5,886 nucleotides of DNA from NCBI GenBank assembly GCA_015494165.1, contig WGBS01000049.1:1-5886 (forward strand), in the 5' to 3' direction. Under the pieces are notes generated by a model. The model was not told the DNA's origin, did no database searches, and saw nothing but the letters and a program-made list of their open reading frames with translations. Made by a program: the position numbers and the translations under genes. This DNA is from Gammaproteobacteria bacterium (GTDB lineage: Bacteria > Pseudomonadota > Gammaproteobacteria > S144-34). This document shows positions 4,034-5,886 of the stretch, piece by piece. Each line of letters opens with the position of its first letter. Within the stretch, counting starts at the first letter, position 1.

Positions 4034-5886
4034 ATGGACGCCGAGCGCCTCTACAACGTCGCCCGCTGGGGCGAGGGCTATTTCGACGTCGGCCCCGGGG
4101 GCCGGCTGCGGGTGCGCCCGCGCCGCGGCGCGGGCCCCACCCTCGAGCTCGCCGAGGTGGCGGCGGCGGCGCGCGCGGCGGGCCTCGGCTGGCCGGTGCT
4201 GCTGCGCTTCACGGACATCCTGCGCGACCGGGTCGCGGCGCTGGTGGCCGCCTTCGACCGCGCCCGTGCCGGCGACGGCTACCGCGGCGCCTACACCGCC
4301 GTCTACCCGATCAAGGTCAACCAGCAGCGCAGCGTGGTCGAGGCCATCGTCGGCGCCGACGCCGGGCGCGTGGGCCTCGAGGCCGGCAGCAAGCCCGAGC
4401 TGATGGCGGTGCTGGCGCTCACGCCCCCGGGCGGCGTGATCGTGTGCAACGGCTACAAGGACCGCGAGTACGTCGAGCTCGCCCTCGCCGGCCGCGCCCT
4501 CGGCCACCGCCTCTACCTGGTGCTGGAGAAGGCCTCCGAGGTGCCGCGGGTGATCGAGGCCGCGCGCCGCCTCGGCGTGGAGCCGCTGCTCGGCGTGCGC
4601 GTGCGGCTCGCCTCCATCGGCGCCGGCAAGTGGCAGAACACCGGCGGCGAGAAGTCCAAGTTCGGCCTTGCCGCGCGCGAGCTGCCGGGCGTGGTGGAGG
4701 CCCTGCGCGGGGCGGGGCTGCTCGGGGGGCTGCGCATGCTGCACTTCCACCTCGGCTCGCAGGTCGCCAACATCCGCGACATCCAGCGCGGCGTGCGCGA
4801 GGCGGCGCGCTTCTACGCCGAGCTGCGCCGCCTCGGCGCCCCGCTCGACACCGTCGACGTCGGCGGCGGTCTCGGGGTGGACTACGAGGGCACGCGCTCG
4901 CGCAGCTTCTGCTCCATGAACTACACGCTCGACGAGTACGCCTTCAACATCGTCCACACCCTGTGGGAGGTGTGCGCCGAGACGGGCCTGCCGCACCCCG
5001 ACATCCTGAGCGAGTCGGGCCGAGCGCTCACCGCCCACCACGCCGTGCTGGTCACGAACGTGATCGACGTCGAGCCCGCCCCCGACGGCGAGCCGCCTGC
5101 GCCGCCGCCCGCGGACGCGCCGCACGTGCTGCGCGACCTGTGGCAGGCCTGGGAGCGCTTCGCCGAGCGCTCGCCGCTCGAGATCCACCACGAGGCGGCG
5201 CACTGGCTGGCCGAGGCCCAGTCCATGTTCGACCACGGCCTGCTCGACCTCGCCGGCCGCGCGCGCGCCGAGGCCCTCTACCACGCCCTGTGCCGGCGCG
5301 TGCAGCGCGCGCTGGACCCCCAGGTGCGCGCCCACCGCGAGGCGCTCGACGAGCTCAACGAGAAGCTCGCCGACAAGTACTTCTGCAACCTCTCCATCTT
5401 CCAGTCCATGCCGGACGTGTGGGCCATCGACCAGATCTTCCCCATCGTGCCGCTCGCGCGCCTCGACGAGCCGCCGGCGCGCCGCGCCGTGGTGGTGGAC
5501 CTCACCTGCGACTCCGACGGGCGCATCGACTGGTACGTGGGCCGCGACGGCGTCGAGACCACGCTGCCGCTGCACGCCCCGCGCCCGGGCGAGGACTACC
5601 TGCTCGGCTTCTTCCTGGTCGGCGCCTACCAGGAGATCCTCGGCGACATGCACAACCTCTTCGGCGACACGGACTCGGCGAACGTGGTGCTCGAGGGCGA
5701 GGGCTGGCGGCTGGAGGAGCCGCTGCGTGGCGACACCGTCGACCGCCTGCTGCGCTACGTGCACTTCGACCCCGCGCGGCTGCGCGCCGCCTACGCCGCC
5801 AAGCTGGAGGCGGCGGGCCTCGGGCCCGCGCGCGCCGAGGCCGTGCGGCACATCCTCGAGGCCGGCCTGGAGGGCTACACCTATCT
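4034..5886 (+). CDS. speA: Biosynthetic arginine decarboxylase (3' end cut by window)
   Basis: PLP-dependent, alanine-racemase-fold enzyme that decarboxylates arginine to agmatine, the first step of the agmatine route to putrescine. 617 codons plus two bases are present with no stop; the final EAGLEGYTY matches the last residues of E. coli SpeA, so only a few are missing. Landmarks: YPIKVNQ (91-97) with PLP lysine K94 (codon 4313-4315), GLEAGSK soon after, GKWQNTGGEKSKFGL, HFHLGSQVANIRDI (237-250), the phosphate-binding VGGGLGVDYEGTRS from 276, ESGRALTAHH (327-336), active-site Cys492 in TCDSDG (491-496), and GDMHNLFGDTDS from 537. ATG 4034 begins at the family-conserved LYNVARWGEGYFDV segment and lacks the roughly 35-residue N-terminal extension of E. 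coli SpeA. There is no Shine-Dalgarno. It is divergent from speE; no agmatinase or agmatine deiminase gene is visible. Confidence 0.96.
   Translation, partial: MDAERLYNVARWGEGYFDVGPGGRLRVRPRRGAGPTLELAEVAAAARAAGLGWPVLLRFTDILRDRVAALVAAFDRARAGDGYRGAYTAVYPIKVNQQRSVVEAIVGADAGRVGLEAGSKPELMAVLALTPPGGVIVCNGYKDREYVELALAGRALGHRLYLVLEKASEVPRVIEAARRLGVEPLLGVRVRLASIGAGKWQNTGGEKSKFGLAARELPGVVEALRGAGLLGGLRMLHFHLGSQVANIRDIQRGVREAARFYAELRRLGAPLDTVDVGGGLGVDYEGTRSRSFCSMNYTLDEYAFNIVHTLWEVCAETGLPHPDILSESGRALTAHHAVLVTNVIDVEPAPDGEPPAPPPADAPHVLRDLWQAWERFAERSPLEIHHEAAHWLAEAQSMFDHGLLDLAGRARAEALYHALCRRVQRALDPQVRAHREALDELNEKLADKYFCNLSIFQSMPDVWAIDQIFPIVPLARLDEPPARRAVVVDLTCDSDGRIDWYVGRDGVETTLPLHAPRPGEDYLLGFFLVGAYQEILGDMHNLFGDTDSANVVLEGEGWRLEEPLRGDTVDRLLRYVHFDPARLRAAYAAKLEAAGLGPARAEAVRHILEAGLEGYTY

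Larger units (their letters stand above)
3930..4036. repeat. Mirrored GTAGGCTT elements at speE and speA starts
   Basis: The minus strand reads GTAGGCTT (3948-3941), 8 nt, then the speE ATG; the plus strand reads GTAGGCTT (4017-4024), 9 nt, then the speA ATG. With a one-base gap the similarity continues through a C-rich stretch into both start codons, so the ends of this divergent region form an imperfect inverted repeat of about 19-20 bases per arm. Neither start has a Shine-Dalgarno. TAGGCT in each copy fits a TAnnnT -10 hexamer. The repeats are seen; the regulatory interpretation is inferred. Confidence 0.7.

Noticed and set aside
2733..4403. 556-codon plus-strand open reading frame spanning the DUF4124 gene, antisense speE and the start of speA
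   Set aside because: It crosses three supported genes in the wrong frame and shows no domain; a chance open frame due to the scarcity of stop codons at this GC content.
3929..5851. 640-codon open reading frame on the minus strand opposite speA
   Set aside because: Its translation is rich in His, Val, Gly, Gln and Arg without any domain, as expected for the antisense of a GC-rich gene with GC-biased third positions. The plus strand carries an unmistakable SpeA.

Overview
This is a very GC-rich window (roughly three quarters G+C by eye) with seven tightly packed protein-coding genes. Six are complete and one runs off the right edge. No tRNA, rRNA, CRISPR array or transposase was seen. The gene set (FetAB-type iron exporter, small double-CDGSH protein, DUF4124 protein, long-form biosynthetic arginine decarboxylase SpeA, SpeE), the protein similarity to E. 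coli SpeA and SpeE, and the extreme GC content suggest the chromosome of a high-GC gammaproteobacterium, perhaps a Chromatiales/Ectothiorhodospiraceae-like lineage. That placement is an inference; no marker gene fixes it.

Layout. Positions 1-128 hold two long perfect hairpins downstream of a minus-strand gene for a 78-residue protein with two CDGSH [2Fe-2S] motifs (121-357). It is divergent, across 101 bp, from a plus-strand cluster: fetA (ABC ATPase, 459-1061), fetB (membrane subunit, 1058-1849, overlapping fetA by 4 bp), an exported or membrane-anchored protein of unknown function (1939-2523) and a secreted DUF4124 protein (2534-3034). Convergent with that cluster is speE on the minus strand (3066-3932). 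It is divergent, across another 101 bp, from speA on the plus strand (4034 to beyond 5886, lacking only the last few residues).

How they fit together. The left half looks iron-related: FetAB homologues export iron and protect against oxidative stress, and the CDGSH protein should carry two [2Fe-2S] clusters. The right half is polyamine synthesis: SpeA makes agmatine from arginine, and SpeE is an aminopropyltransferase that normally makes spermidine from putrescine and decarboxylated SAM. The two exported proteins sit between the halves and have no assigned role.

I found no convincing new multi-gene system. The points most worth a second look are the 24-bp perfect inverted repeat at the left edge, the loss of the Q-loop glutamine in FetA, an exact 24-nt in-frame duplication coding both CDGSH cores, and a mirrored GTAGGCTT element 8-9 nt before both the speE and speA start codons, which may indicate near-leaderless divergent transcription.
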